Assembly (NCBI RefSeq): GCF_000702665.1
Contig: NZ_JNJA01000015.1
Coordinates: forward strand, 29,017-93,016
Direction: 5' to 3'
DNA length: 64,000 nucleotides
Source of the DNA: Solidesulfovibrio alcoholivorans DSM 5433
GTDB lineage: Bacteria; Desulfobacterota; Desulfovibrionia; Desulfovibrionales; Desulfovibrionaceae
This document shows positions 36,456 through 46,700 of this stretch, piece by piece. The position numbers and the translations under genes are program-made. The notes beneath the pieces are model-generated. The model was given only the letters and a program-made list of their open reading frames with translations, was not told the origin of the DNA and did not search any database. Numbering within the stretch: position 1 is the first letter of the stretch; every line of letters starts with the position of its first letter.

Positions 36456-36479
36456 ACGGACTCCCTGTTCCATGGAAGA

Positions 36480-36501
36480 GGGGCTTCCCGGGGGAAGCCC
36501 C
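36480..36501. terminator. perfect hairpin between pepN and the cyclase gene
   Basis: GGGGCTTCCC-GG-GGGAAGCCCC, a 10-bp perfect stem, 6 bases after the pepN stop (minus strand). No T-run on that side, so it may weaken rather than stop read-through into the cyclase gene. Confidence 0.5.
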
Positions 36502-36507
36502 CTTGCG

Positions 36508-39126
36508 TCATTGATCCGCCGCGAGCGCCTTGCTCACCACTTCCCGCACGTTGACCGAGAGCGTCTCCACCGCGGCCAGCCGTTGCAGGGTCTCCCGCAT
36601 GCGCTGCTGGCGGCCCGCGTCGAAATCGCGCCAGCGCAGGAAGGGCTTCGCGTAGCGCGCCGCGGCCTGGGGATTGAGCCGGTCGAGGCGCTCCACGACA
36701 TCGAGCACGAACCGGTAGCCCGAGCCGTCCGGGGCGTGGAAGCCGTACGGGTTGGCCGCGAACACGCCGACGAGCGCGGCGACGCGGTTGGGGTTACCCA
36801 GGCTGAAGGCCGGGTGCCCGGTCAGCCCCTCGACCTTCTCGAGCACGCCGGGGCGGCGCTGCGCGGCCTGCACGCCGAGCCACTTGTCCATGATCGCGGG
36901 GGACGCGGCAAAGGTCGCGGCGAATGCCTCAAGCGCCGGGGCCGCCAGCGGCGAATCCCCGTCCACCAGGAGCGTGAGGCCGGCGATCTTGTCGGTCATG
37001 TTGCGCGTCCCGGAAACCGCGGCGGCGGCAAGGGGGGCCACCTTTTCGGGTTCGGCGCGGTGCAGGTAGGCCAGGCAGAGGTTCTTGAGGCTCCGCCTGC
37101 CGCGCGACTCCCCGTCGCTGGCCTCCTCGTCGAGGCCCGCCGCGATGTCGCGGTACGTCGTCCACAGGTCGTCGGCCAGGGCCACGGCCAGGGACGTGAC
37201 GACCTTGCGGCGCTTTTCGTAGACCGCCACGGGGTCGATCTGCTCCCCGCGCGCGATCAGGGCGAGGCCGAGCTCCTCCTCCCCGGGCAGGGTCAGGGTC
37301 ATGGCCTTGGCCCCGGCCTCCATATCCTTGTCCAGGAGCACCGCGCGCAGGGCCGCGAGAAATGCCGCAGGCAGGTCCTCGCCCGCCAGGGCGTATTTGG
37401 TGAAGAGCTTTTGTCCCGCGTCCCAGCGGTTGCAACCGTCGCTGTCGCGGGCCAGGAGCACGAGCAGTTCGCTGTCGTCGTAGGCGTACTCGAGCCGCAC
37501 CGGCGCGGAAAATCCGCGCAGCAGGGACGGGATCGGCTTTTGCGCCACTTCCCGGATCACGAACGTTTCCCGCGCCTGCGTGACTTCGAGCACGAGGTCG
37601 CCCGTCATGTCGTTTCCCTGCGCGTCGAGCAGGCCTACGCAAAGGGGCATGTGGAAGGGCTCCTTGGTCGGCTGGCCGGGCGTGGGCGGGCAGCTTTGCC
37701 GCACGTCGAGGGCGTATTCCCGGCTTGCGGCGTCGTAGCGCGACGTCACGTGAAGGACCGGGGTGCCGGCTTGCGCGTACCAGCGCATGAACTGGCCGAG
37801 GTCCGCGCCGTTGGCGTCTTCCATGGCCCGGACGAAGTCCTCGCAGGTCGCGCTGTGGCCGTCGTGGCGCTCGAAGTAGAGGTCGAGGCCCTTGCGGAAG
37901 CCGTCGCGCCCGACCAGGGTCTGGATCATGCGGATGACTTCCGACCCCTTGTTATAGACGGTCGCGGTGTAGAAGTTCTCCACCGCCTGGTAGCTCGCCG
38001 GGCGAATCGGGTGGGCCATGGCCCCGGCGTCCTCGGGGAATTGGGCGCGGCGCAGCGTCGCCACCGCGCGCAGCCGTTCCTGGGAGGGGCTGTTCATGTC
38101 GCCCACGAATTCCTGTTCCCGAAATACGGTCAGCCCTTCCTTGAGCGTGATCTGGAACCAGTCGCGGCAGGTCACGCGGTTGCCGGACCAGTTGTGGAAG
38201 TATTCGTGGCCGACCACGCGCTCGAAAAAGGCGATGTCCGCGTCGGTTGCGGTATCGGCGCGGCCGAGCACCCGGGCGTCGTTGAAGATGTTGAGGCCCT
38301 TGTTTTCCATCGCGCCGAAATTGAAGAAGCTGACGGCCACGATCATGAACCGGTCCAGGTCGTATTCGCGGCCGAAGCGTTCCTCGTCCCAGCGCATGGC
38401 CTTTTTGAGCGCGGCCATGGCGAACCCGGTTTCGCTCGACCGGCCGGGTTCGGTGTAGATTTCCAGCAGCACCTCGCGACCGGACCGGGTGACGAAGCGG
38501 TCCGCCACCTTGTCGAGCCGGCCCGCGACCAGCGCGAACAGGTAGCAGGGCTTGCGGAAGGGGTCCTCCCACACGGCGTAGTGGCGGCCGCCGTCTTCCT
38601 CGCCGGCGGCGATGAGGTTGCCGTTGGCCAGGAGCACCGGATAGCGGTCCCTGGCCGCGTGGATGGTCACGCGGTAGCGGGACTGGACGTCGGGGCGGTC
38701 GGGGAAATAGGTGATGCGGCGAAAGCCCTCGGATTCGCACTGCGTGCACAGCATCGGCCCGGCGGCGTAGAGGCCGGAGAGGGCGGTGTTGGCGGCCGGG
38801 TCGTTCGTGCTTTCGATGGCCACGACGGCGTGTTCCGGTACGGCGTGGATGGTCAGGGCCTGCCCGGTCAGCGTGTAGTCCCCGGGCGAGAGCTTCTTGC
38901 CGTCTACGGTGACGCCAAGCAGTTCCTGTCCCTGGCCGTCAAGGACCAGCGGCGCATCCTTTGCGGCGCTTTCCGGGTTGCGGCGGATGGTGAGCCTTGA
39001 GGCGACGCGGGTGTGCGCGTCGTTGATGTCGAAGTCCAGTGCCACGTCGTCCACGAGGAAAGCCGGCGGCGTGTAATCCGCCAGGCGTGTTTCGGCCTGT
39101 GCGGCCGGGGGGGGCGTCTTTTGCAT
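36508..39126 (-). CDS. pepN: aminopeptidase N (alanyl aminopeptidase)
   Basis: An 872-residue M1 zinc aminopeptidase, nearly the same length as E. coli PepN. The exopeptidase motif GAMENKGLN precedes the zinc motif HEYFHNW (H307) with the third ligand about 20 residues on (LKEGLTVFREQEF). C-terminal helical domains end normally. It removes N-terminal residues from peptides in the cytoplasm. ATG 39126 is the only reasonable start. Confidence 0.95.
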   Translation of the reverse strand: MQKTPPPAAQAETRLADYTPPAFLVDDVALDFDINDAHTRVASRLTIRRNPESAAKDAPLVLDGQGQELLGVTVDGKKLSPGDYTLTGQALTIHAVPEHAVVAIESTNDPAANTALSGLYAAGPMLCTQCESEGFRRITYFPDRPDVQSRYRVTIHAARDRYPVLLANGNLIAAGEEDGGRHYAVWEDPFRKPCYLFALVAGRLDKVADRFVTRSGREVLLEIYTEPGRSSETGFAMAALKKAMRWDEERFGREYDLDRFMIVAVSFFNFGAMENKGLNIFNDARVLGRADTATDADIAFFERVVGHEYFHNWSGNRVTCRDWFQITLKEGLTVFREQEFVGDMNSPSQERLRAVATLRRAQFPEDAGAMAHPIRPASYQAVENFYTATVYNKGSEVIRMIQTLVGRDGFRKGLDLYFERHDGHSATCEDFVRAMEDANGADLGQFMRWYAQAGTPVLHVTSRYDAASREYALDVRQSCPPTPGQPTKEPFHMPLCVGLLDAQGNDMTGDLVLEVTQARETFVIREVAQKPIPSLLRGFSAPVRLEYAYDDSELLVLLARDSDGCNRWDAGQKLFTKYALAGEDLPAAFLAALRAVLLDKDMEAGAKAMTLTLPGEEELGLALIARGEQIDPVAVYEKRRKVVTSLAVALADDLWTTYRDIAAGLDEEASDGESRGRRSLKNLCLAYLHRAEPEKVAPLAAAAVSGTRNMTDKIAGLTLLVDGDSPLAAPALEAFAATFAASPAIMDKWLGVQAAQRRPGVLEKVEGLTGHPAFSLGNPNRVAALVGVFAANPYGFHAPDGSGYRFVLDVVERLDRLNPQAAARYAKPFLRWRDFDAGRQQRMRETLQRLAAVETLSVNVREVVSKALAADQ

Positions 39127-39373
39127 GGATAAACCTGTTGTTGGCTGGTGCGCGGCCCGGTGCCGGCAGGCGGATGCGATGCGCGTCCCCGCGCAGCGGG
39201 CGTCGGAAGGGGGCACGGGCGACCTCGCCGGTTGTTGTGTTGCGATCCGCCGCCCTCGCGAGAGGTCGGGCGGACCTTCCCGACGATTGTCGTAAGAGAT
39301 GTTTCGCTCCGCGTCCACCCGACCCCGCCCGTCGCGGCTTGCTTCCGTCCCGCGCAGTTGCTACCCCACGGAC

Positions 39374-41188
39374 ATGCCCCTCGCTCCCCCCGACGCCGCG
39401 CCGCGTGCGGCCCTGTCGCCCGGACGCCTCGGCCGCAGGCTGTTTCTTTATTTCGCGGCCACGCTGCTCGCGCTCGCCGTGGGGGTCGCCCTGGCCACCA
39501 TCATTCCCCTGCGCGAGCGGCTTGCGCGCTCCGAACAGGCCGGGCTCGCCCACGTGGCCGAAACCAAGGCCCTGGCCGTGGGGGAATGGTTCCGCCACGC
39601 CGAGGACCTCGCCCGGCAGATCACCAGCCGCACGCAGATTCGAAACGTCCTCGAAGAGGTGTACGCCGGGCGCATCTCCCGGGAAGAGTTCGCGGCCTAC
39701 GCCCGGCCCCGGCTCCTGGACGCCATGAAGCGCTCCGGGGACGTGGTTGGCATCACCCGCCTGTCCCGGGACGGCGAACCCGTGGCGTCGAGCGGCGAGC
39801 CCATCCCGCCGAGCGCCTGGCGCATGCCGCCGGTCGGCGGCGGCAAGGTGCTGGTGTCGCCGCCCGTGCGGCTTGCGGGCAGGCTGTGCGTCGTCGTCGC
39901 CGCGCCGGTCAACGGCCGCGACGGCCGCCGGCTGGCGACCGATCTCGTGGCCGTGGACACCGCGCAGCTCGGCGAGAAGATCCTGCGCCCGCCGGGCGGG
40001 GACGCCACGGCGCGCCTTGCCCTGGCCGCGCGCGAGGACGGCGCGGCGCGGGCCTTCCTGGCAGAACCCGAGCCCGTGCCCGCGGCGCTCGCCCCGGCCA
40101 TGGACCAGGCACTCTCCCGTGCCCTGGACGGCAAGGCCGGCATCCTTTCCGCCGCGGACACGGTCATCGCCTACACGCCGGTCGCGGACACGGACTGGGG
40201 CCTTGCCCTGACCGCGGACAGCCGCCGGCTCTACGCCCCGGTCCAGGCGGAACTGGCGGCCATGCTCGCCTCCACGGCCGGGGTCTACGCCCTGTGCCTG
40301 GTCGGCTTCGGCATCCTGCTGCGCCCCCTGGCCGGCCGCATCCTGCTCGAGGCCCGGGAACTCGCCGCCGTGGTCGCGGACAAGACGCGCCAGCTGACCG
40401 AAGAGCTCGCCGCCAGGGAGCAGGCCGAAAAGGCCCTGCAAGAGGCCCGCGACGGCCTGGAGCGCCGTGTGGAAGAGCGCACGCGCCGGCTGGCCGAGGC
40501 CAATGCGGAGCTGCTCGCCCTGCACGAGCGCCTGGAAGGGGAGGTGGAGGAGCGCAAGGCCCTGTCCCGGGAGCTCATCAACCTGCTTGAAGGCGTGCGT
40601 CTGGACATCTCGCGCGACCTGCACGACCATACCGGACAGCTCTTGACCACGCTGCGCCTGTCGCTCAACGCCGCCCAGCGCGAACTGCCGCCGGGCGGGG
40701 AGGGCTGCCGCGCCCAGCTCGCCGCGGCCTCGGAAAAGGTGGACCAGGTGCTTGGCGAGATCAAGGCCATGGCCCGGGGCCTGCGTCCGGACACGCTCGA
40801 CTACTTCGGGCTCGTGCCGTCCCTTGCCGCGCTCATCGACGAGCAGCGGGCCGCAAGCGGCCTGGACTTCCATTTTTTCCACAACGAGATACCGGCCGAT
40901 TTCGATCGCGAAAAGGCCCTGGCGCTCTACCGCATCGCCCAGGAGGCCTTGTCCAACACCATCCGCCACGCGCATGCCGCCAACGTGCACGTGAGCCTCG
41001 TGCGCCGCGACGACCGCATCACCTTGTCCGTGGAGGACGACGGCGCGGGGTTCGTGCCTGCGGCCAGGCCCGTCACGAGCCTGGGGCTTACGCTCATGCG
41101 CGAGCGCATGCTCCAGCTCGGCGGCACGCTCGCCATGGAATCCGCGCCGGGCCGGGGCACGCATATCGCGGCGGAGGTGGCGCTGTGA
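39374..41188 (+). CDS. NarL-type sensor histidine kinase
   Basis: A 604-residue membrane kinase: transmembrane helices at about 26-48 and 295-320 flank a periplasmic sensor domain of the Cache type (residues 50-290); a coiled coil (about 335-405) leads to a HisKA_3 dimerisation domain whose phospho-histidine is in SRDLHDHTGQLL, and a HATPase_c domain (ALYRIAQEALSNTIRHA, DDGAGF, GRGTHI). The cognate regulator follows 28 bases later and ttrBCA 200 bases beyond that, so the pair probably controls the reductase (inference). The start is uncertain; an in-frame ATG at 39299 exists and neither has a good ribosome site. Confidence 0.87.
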   Translation: MPLAPPDAAPRAALSPGRLGRRLFLYFAATLLALAVGVALATIIPLRERLARSEQAGLAHVAETKALAVGEWFRHAEDLARQITSRTQIRNVLEEVYAGRISREEFAAYARPRLLDAMKRSGDVVGITRLSRDGEPVASSGEPIPPSAWRMPPVGGGKVLVSPPVRLAGRLCVVVAAPVNGRDGRRLATDLVAVDTAQLGEKILRPPGGDATARLALAAREDGAARAFLAEPEPVPAALAPAMDQALSRALDGKAGILSAADTVIAYTPVADTDWGLALTADSRRLYAPVQAELAAMLASTAGVYALCLVGFGILLRPLAGRILLEARELAAVVADKTRQLTEELAAREQAEKALQEARDGLERRVEERTRRLAEANAELLALHERLEGEVEERKALSRELINLLEGVRLDISRDLHDHTGQLLTTLRLSLNAAQRELPPGGEGCRAQLAAASEKVDQVLGEIKAMARGLRPDTLDYFGLVPSLAALIDEQRAASGLDFHFFHNEIPADFDREKALALYRIAQEALSNTIRHAHAANVHVSLVRRDDRITLSVEDDGAGFVPAARPVTSLGLTLMRERMLQLGGTLAMESAPGRGTHIAAEVAL

Positions 41189-41216
41189 CGCGTGGCGGCC
41201 GCAACGGGGGGACGCC

Positions 41217-41867
41217 GTGAACATCCATCGGCTGCTGCTCGTGGACGATCATCAGGTCGTCATCGAAGGCATCAAGGGGCTTTTCGCCGGCCGCGCGGAC
41301 ATCGTGGTCGCCGGCGAGGCCACCTCCGGGGAACAGGCCGTGGAACTGGCCGCGAAGCTCACTCCCGACGTGATCGTCATGGACATCTCCATGCCGGGCC
41401 TAAACGGCGTGGAGGCGACCGTCGCCATCCGCCAGACCTCGCCCACCTCGGACATCATCATCTATACCATGCACTCCGACCAGCGCTTCATCCTGGAGTT
41501 GTTCAAGGCCGGCATCTCCGGCCACGTGCTCAAGGCCGACGATCCGGCGCTGCTGGTCAGGGCCGTGGAGACGGTCTGCGCCGGGGGCACCTTTTTCACC
41601 ACGGTCACGCCCCAGGAACTCCTGCGCCAGTTCCAGGGCGAGGCCGCGGCCGACGACGACGCGCGCCTGGAACTTTTGAGCAAGCGCGAGCTGGAGGTTT
41701 TCCGCCTGCTCGCCGACGGCGCGCCGCTTAGGCGCATTGCCGCGGACCTGTGCATCAGCCCCAAGACCGTGGAGACGCACAAGTACAACATCATGGAAAA
41801 GCTCGCCGCGCAGACCCCCGCCGACCTGACCAAGATCGCCCTGCGTCACGGGCTTATCAAGCCCTAG
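41217..41867 (+). CDS. LuxR/NarL-family response regulator
   Basis: A 216-residue two-domain regulator. The receiver has D10-D11, the phospho-acceptor D56 in VIVMDISMPG and the KAD lysine in GHVLKADDP; the C-terminal LuxR helix-turn-helix is LLSKRELEVFRLLADG...ISPKTVETHKYNIMEKL. GTG start after GGGGGGACGCC. Partner of the kinase just upstream, likely activating ttr transcription. Confidence 0.9.
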   Translation: MNIHRLLLVDDHQVVIEGIKGLFAGRADIVVAGEATSGEQAVELAAKLTPDVIVMDISMPGLNGVEATVAIRQTSPTSDIIIYTMHSDQRFILELFKAGISGHVLKADDPALLVRAVETVCAGGTFFTTVTPQELLRQFQGEAAADDDARLELLSKRELEVFRLLADGAPLRRIAADLCISPKTVETHKYNIMEKLAAQTPADLTKIALRHGLIKP

Positions 41868-42069
41868 CGCCCCGCGTTCACCATCCTCTCCGCCGGGCGG
41901 GTTCAGGATTTTCCCGAGGCCCGCCGCGGCCCGCCGCCTGGGCGTTTTGCCCGCCCGGGCCGCCCTTGCCGCCCAGGGCGGACAGTCACGGAAGTAGTAA
42001 AATCAGGAAGGTCCCGATGGACCCGGCCGCGCCCGGCAGGCATTTTCCCGGCATACGAAGGGAGATGCC

Positions 42070-42801
42070 ATGGACAGGAGATCGTTTCTCAAATTCCTGG
42101 GGCTTGGCGGGGCGGCCGTCGGCGTGCTGGACGCCGGCGAGGCACTGGCTGCGGCGGACGGCGCGCAAGGGCCGCGCTACGCCATGGTCGTCGATCTGCG
42201 GCGCTGCGTCGGCTGCCAGTCGTGCACGGTGAGCTGCGGCCTGGAAAATAACACGCCCGCCGGGGATTTCCGCACCACGGTCGGCGAATACGCCATCCGC
42301 GACACAGGCTCGAAGCGCACCGCCATCGCGTCGCTGCCGCGCCTGTGCAACCACTGCGAGCAGCCGGCCTGCATCCCGGTCTGCCCGGTTCGGGCCACGT
42401 ACCAGCGCCCGGACGGCATCGTGGTCATCGACGGCGGCAAATGCCTGGGCTGCGGCTTTTGCGTCCAGGCCTGCCCGTACGGCGCGCGCTTCCTCAACCA
42501 CGAGACGAAGACCGCCGACAAATGCACGTTTTGCGCCCACCGCATCGCGGCCGGGCTGTTGCCGGCCTGCGTCGAGAACTGCGTGGGCGGGGCGCGGCGT
42601 TTCCGCGACCTGAAAAATCCCGAAAGCCTCGTTACGCGCATGCTGCGCGAATACGACGGAACCCTGGCCGTGCTCTACCCCGAGAAAAAGACCAAGCCGG
42701 CCGTCTACTACCTCGGTCTGGACCGTTATTTCACGCGCGCCGCGGACGTGGCCGCGCCCATGCCGTACCGCGACCTGCGCGAGGGAGGAGCCCATGCCTG
42801 A
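42070..42801 (+). CDS. ttrB: tetrathionate reductase-type Fe-S subunit TtrB
   Basis: A 243-residue protein with a canonical Tat signal (DRRSFLKFLGLGGAAVG) and four [4Fe-4S] cysteine groups: CVGCQSCTVSC, CNHCEQPACIPVCP, CLGCGFCVQACP and CTFCAHR...CVENC. It shuttles electrons between the membrane quinol oxidase TtrC and the catalytic TtrA on the periplasmic side. The order B-C-A is that of the Salmonella ttr operon. It overlaps ttrC by eight bases. Confidence 0.87.
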   Translation: MDRRSFLKFLGLGGAAVGVLDAGEALAAADGAQGPRYAMVVDLRRCVGCQSCTVSCGLENNTPAGDFRTTVGEYAIRDTGSKRTAIASLPRLCNHCEQPACIPVCPVRATYQRPDGIVVIDGGKCLGCGFCVQACPYGARFLNHETKTADKCTFCAHRIAAGLLPACVENCVGGARRFRDLKNPESLVTRMLREYDGTLAVLYPEKKTKPAVYYLGLDRYFTRAADVAAPMPYRDLREGGAHA

Positions 42802-43777
42802 GGTGATGGAACTCATGGGTGCCGTGCCCGCGCCGGATTGGGGCGCGTGGGAGCCTTTGGCCCTTGGCCTGCTGACCGCCGGCGCGGCCGCGCTTTGCCT
42901 GGCCGGCATCCTGTCCGTGTTTGGCCGGGGCGGGCGCACGGTCCGGCCGTTGGCCCTGGCCGCCCTGGCCGCGGGCCTGTGCGGCCAGGCGGCGCTTTTC
43001 GTTTCCCTGGAGCAGCCGCTTCGGGCCTACGAATTCTTCCTGCACCCGTCGTTTACCTCCTGGACCGCCGCCGGGGCCTACATCGTGCCGGTTTTTCTGC
43101 TGTGCGCCGCGTTGCTGGTGTTGGCTTCGCGCGGCGCGCGCCCGGTCGCCCGGTCCCTGGCCGCGCTGGCGGCGGCGGGCCTTGCGGTCTTCGTCTACGC
43201 GACCAATGAAATCATGGCCTGCGTCGGCCGGGAATTGTGGACGGGCCCGCTCGTGCCGCCCCTGTTCGTGGTCGCGGGCCTGTCCGGGGGCCTGGGGCTT
43301 GCCGCCTGCTTCGCCGCAGGCGCGCGCGTGCCCGGCTCCCCCGATGCCGCGTCGCGCGTCCTGGCGGGCTTTGCCGCCCTGGCCGTGGCCGGCTGCACGG
43401 TCCTTGCCGTCATCCTGCCCGCGCCCGCCGGATTCGCCGCCGTGGTCAGCCCCTGGTGGCACGCCCCGGGCGCGCTGTGCCTGCTTACGGCTTGTGTCGC
43501 CCTGGCCGGCTGGCGCGGCGGGGGGCGCGGCGCGTACGCCGCCGGCATCGCCGGCCTTGCCGGGGGCTTCCTGCTCTTCTGGAAACTCGTCCAGCTGGGC
43601 CAGGCCTTTCCGCGCAACGCCGCCACCGTCGCCGACCGCGCCGCGTTTCTCGACCTCGCGTCCGGGCCGTCGCTTTTGGCCATCGCCGGGACCTCCGGGC
43701 TGCTGCTGGCCCTTTGCCTGCTGTTGCCCGTGGTCGCGCCGGAAAAACCGTCTCACGCGCCCCAGGGCGTCCGCTAA
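42794..43777 (+). CDS. ttrC: NrfD/PsrC-type membrane subunit TtrC
   Basis: A 327-residue integral membrane protein with about nine hydrophobic helices, of the NrfD/PolysuIfide-reductase-C family that oxidises quinol and anchors the Fe-S and catalytic subunits. The stretch YEFFLHPSFTSWTAAGAYIVPVF near residue 78 is typical of TtrC. It lies between ttrB and ttrA with overlap on one side and 19 bases on the other, so the complex is made stoichiometrically. Confidence 0.85.
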   Translation: MPEVMELMGAVPAPDWGAWEPLALGLLTAGAAALCLAGILSVFGRGGRTVRPLALAALAAGLCGQAALFVSLEQPLRAYEFFLHPSFTSWTAAGAYIVPVFLLCAALLVLASRGARPVARSLAALAAAGLAVFVYATNEIMACVGRELWTGPLVPPLFVVAGLSGGLGLAACFAAGARVPGSPDAASRVLAGFAALAVAGCTVLAVILPAPAGFAAVVSPWWHAPGALCLLTACVALAGWRGGGRGAYAAGIAGLAGGFLLFWKLVQLGQAFPRNAATVADRAAFLDLASGPSLLAIAGTSGLLLALCLLLPVVAPEKPSHAPQGVR

Positions 43778-43796
43778 GCCGAAAGAGGGAACGAGC

Positions 43797-46700
43797 ATGG
43801 ATCCTTCGAGCAATCCACAGAATATCCAGAACTCCCAGGAGATCCGGAGCAACCAGGCCCCGGACAAGGGCAAGCGCGACCTGCTCAAAAAAGGCGCGGC
43901 GGTCGCGGGGCTCGGGCTTTTCGCCGCCGCTTCGGCCGGCGCGGCGGTCAAGGTCGTTAGCGGCCTGTTCTCCGGCAGCGCCGGCGTCGCCCTGGCCGAC
44001 CCGGTCAACAAGAATTCCCTGGAACCGGAGTACCGCGTGGACGCCGCGGGCGCGGTGCAGGCCGGCAAGGGGCAGCGCGTGGCCTTCAACCAGTGTTGGG
44101 GCTGCACCACCTTCTGCGGCGTGCGCCTGCATATCGACGAGGCCACGGACAGCGTGGTCCGGGTCGCCGGCAATCCCTACAATCCGCTCGCCCACGAAAA
44201 GCACTTCTCCATGGACACCCCTGTCGAGGAGACCCTGCGGCGGCTTTCGGCGGACAAGGACCAGGGGCTCGACCAGCGCTCGACCACCTGCGGCCGGGGC
44301 GCGGCCATGGTCGAGGCCGCGACGAGCCCTTTTCGCATCACCCGTTGCCTCAAGCGCGCCGGCAAGCGCGGCGAGGGCAAGTGGCGGACGATCTCCTTTG
44401 AAAAGCTGGTGGAGGAGGTCGTGGAGGGCGGGAATCTTTTCGGCGAGGGCCACGTGGACGGCCTGCGCGCCATCCGCGAGGCCAAGGGGCCGGCCAATCC
44501 GGCCATGCCCGAATTCGGGCCCCAGGCCAACCGGCTGCTTCTCACCTACGCCGTGGACGACGGGCGCGAGAATTTCTTTTTCAAGCGCTTCGGCCAGCAG
44601 GCCTTCGGCACCAAAAACTTCGGCAAGCACGGCTCCTATTGCGGCCTGTCCTTTCGTATCGGCTCCGGGCTGTTCATCGACGACCTCAAGACCAACGCCC
44701 ACATCAAGCCGGATTTCGAAAACTGCGAGTTCGCGATCTTCTGGGGCACGGCCCCGTCCCAGGCCGGCAATCCCTTTAACCGCTCCGGCCGCATGCTCGC
44801 CGCCGGCCGCGCCGTGGGGAAACTGCATTACGCGGTCGTGGACCCGGTATTGCGCATGCCGATCTCCAGCGCTTCCCGGGAGTGCTGCCGCTGGGTGCCC
44901 GTGCGCCCGGGCATGGACGCGGCCCTCGCCATGGGCATGATGCGCTGGATGTTCGACAATGCGCGCATCGACGAGGGGTTCCTCAGCCGCCCGACCTTGC
45001 AGGCGGCCCGCGACGCCGGCGAGGCCGGGTTTTGCAACGCCACGCACCTCGTGCAGCTTTCGGGCCCTGGCGCGGGCAAGCTCCTGCGCGCCTCGGACAT
45101 GGGCCTGGTCGCGGCGGCCGCGCCGGCCAAGGACGGGGCCAAGCCCGTCGGGGGCAATGCGGCGGCCGATGTGCCCATGGTCGTGGGGCCGGCCGGCGGC
45201 CTGCTGCCGGCCGGCGACTGCCCGCAGGCGCAGCTTTTTTACAGGGGCGAGGTCGCGCTGCCCGGCGGCAAGACCGTGACCGTGGCCACGGCGCTGACGC
45301 TGTTGCGCGAGGAAGCGCAAGGACGCAGCCTGGAAGAGTACGCCGCACTCTGCGGCGTGCCGGCGGAGGCCATCGCGGACCTCGCCCGCGAACTCACCGC
45401 CCACGGCAAGCGCGCGGCCGTGGACGTGCACGGCGGCATGATGAGCACCTCCGGCGGCAACGCCACCTTCACCGTGCTCACCCTCAATACGCTGATCGGC
45501 AACATCAACGCCAAGGGCGGCATCGCGACCACGGCCGGCTCCTTCCATGGCGGTCCGGCGCTCAAAGGCCCACGCTACGACCTGGAGAGCTTCCCCGGCG
45601 CGGTCGAGGCCAAGGGCTTCCCGGCCATCCGCTGCCGCGCGCCCTACCAGAAGTCCACGGAGTTCAAGCAGAAGACCGCGTCCGGGCAAAATCCCTACCC
45701 TTCCGAGCATCCCTGGTATCCGCTGACGCCGCCGAACATGCCCGGCGAGCATCTGCTCTCCCATGCCAACGGCTCGCCTTTCAAGTACAAGTGCTGGATC
45801 AACTGGACCGGCAACGTCATCTATGGCCACGGCGGGCTCAAACAGGCCGTGGACAGGCATCTGCGCGACCCCGCCGACCTGCCGCTCGTCATCGGCATCG
45901 ACACCTTCCACAACGAGACCAACGCCTACGCCGACTACCTCGTGCCCGACCCCTGCATGTACGAGGTCTGGGGCGGCTTCTCCTCGGCCTGGGCCGGGGT
46001 GTTGACCAGGATGTCCACGGCGCGCTGGCCGGCCGTCGCGCCGCGCCAGGAGAAAGGCGCCGCGGGCGCGCCGGTGTGCATGGAACTCTTCCTCATCGAG
46101 GTCGCCAAGCGCATGGGCCTGCCCGGTTTCGGCGAGGGGGCCATCCCCGGGGCCGACGGGACCCTGCATCCGCTGCATACGCCCGAGGATTACTACCTGC
46201 GCCTGGCGGCCAACGTCGCCTGGTTCAAGGGCGACGTGCTGCCGTCGCCGAGCGCGCGGGACATCGCGCTTTCGGGCATCGGCCGCATCCTGCCGGACAT
46301 CGCGCGCGTGCTGCCGCCCGGGGAGCGCGGCCCCGTGGCCTACGTCTACAGCCGGGGAGGGCGGTTTGCGCCCTACGGCGCGCGCTACGCCGGGGAAGCG
46401 GTCCAGGCGAAGTGGGAAAAGGCGCTGCAAGTCTACAACGAGGAGGCGGCCCAGGCGGTCAACTCCCAGACTGGCCGGCATTACGACGGCACGCCCCGCT
46501 GCAAGCCGCCGATGCTGACCGACGGCAAGGCGCTGCGCGAAATCTGGAGCGAGGCGGAGTATCCGCTGCTCATGACCTCCTTCAAATCGAGCCTGATCAA
46601 TTCCTATTCCGTCGTCTCCGAGCGGTTGCTGGCCATCAAGCCCGTGAACATGGTCATGCTGCACAGCGACGACGCCAAGCGCCTGGGCCTGGCCCCGGGG

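Noticed and set aside
36313..39000. 895-codon plus-strand ORF antisense to pepN
   Set aside because: Low-complexity His/Gly/Arg/Val-rich translation typical of the opposite frame of GC-rich genes; pepN on the other strand is unmistakable.
42921..43796. N-terminal extension of TtrA through ttrC
   Set aside because: The extension is a shifted-frame translation of ttrC; the ATG at 43797 has a ribosome site and gives the Tat-like signal.
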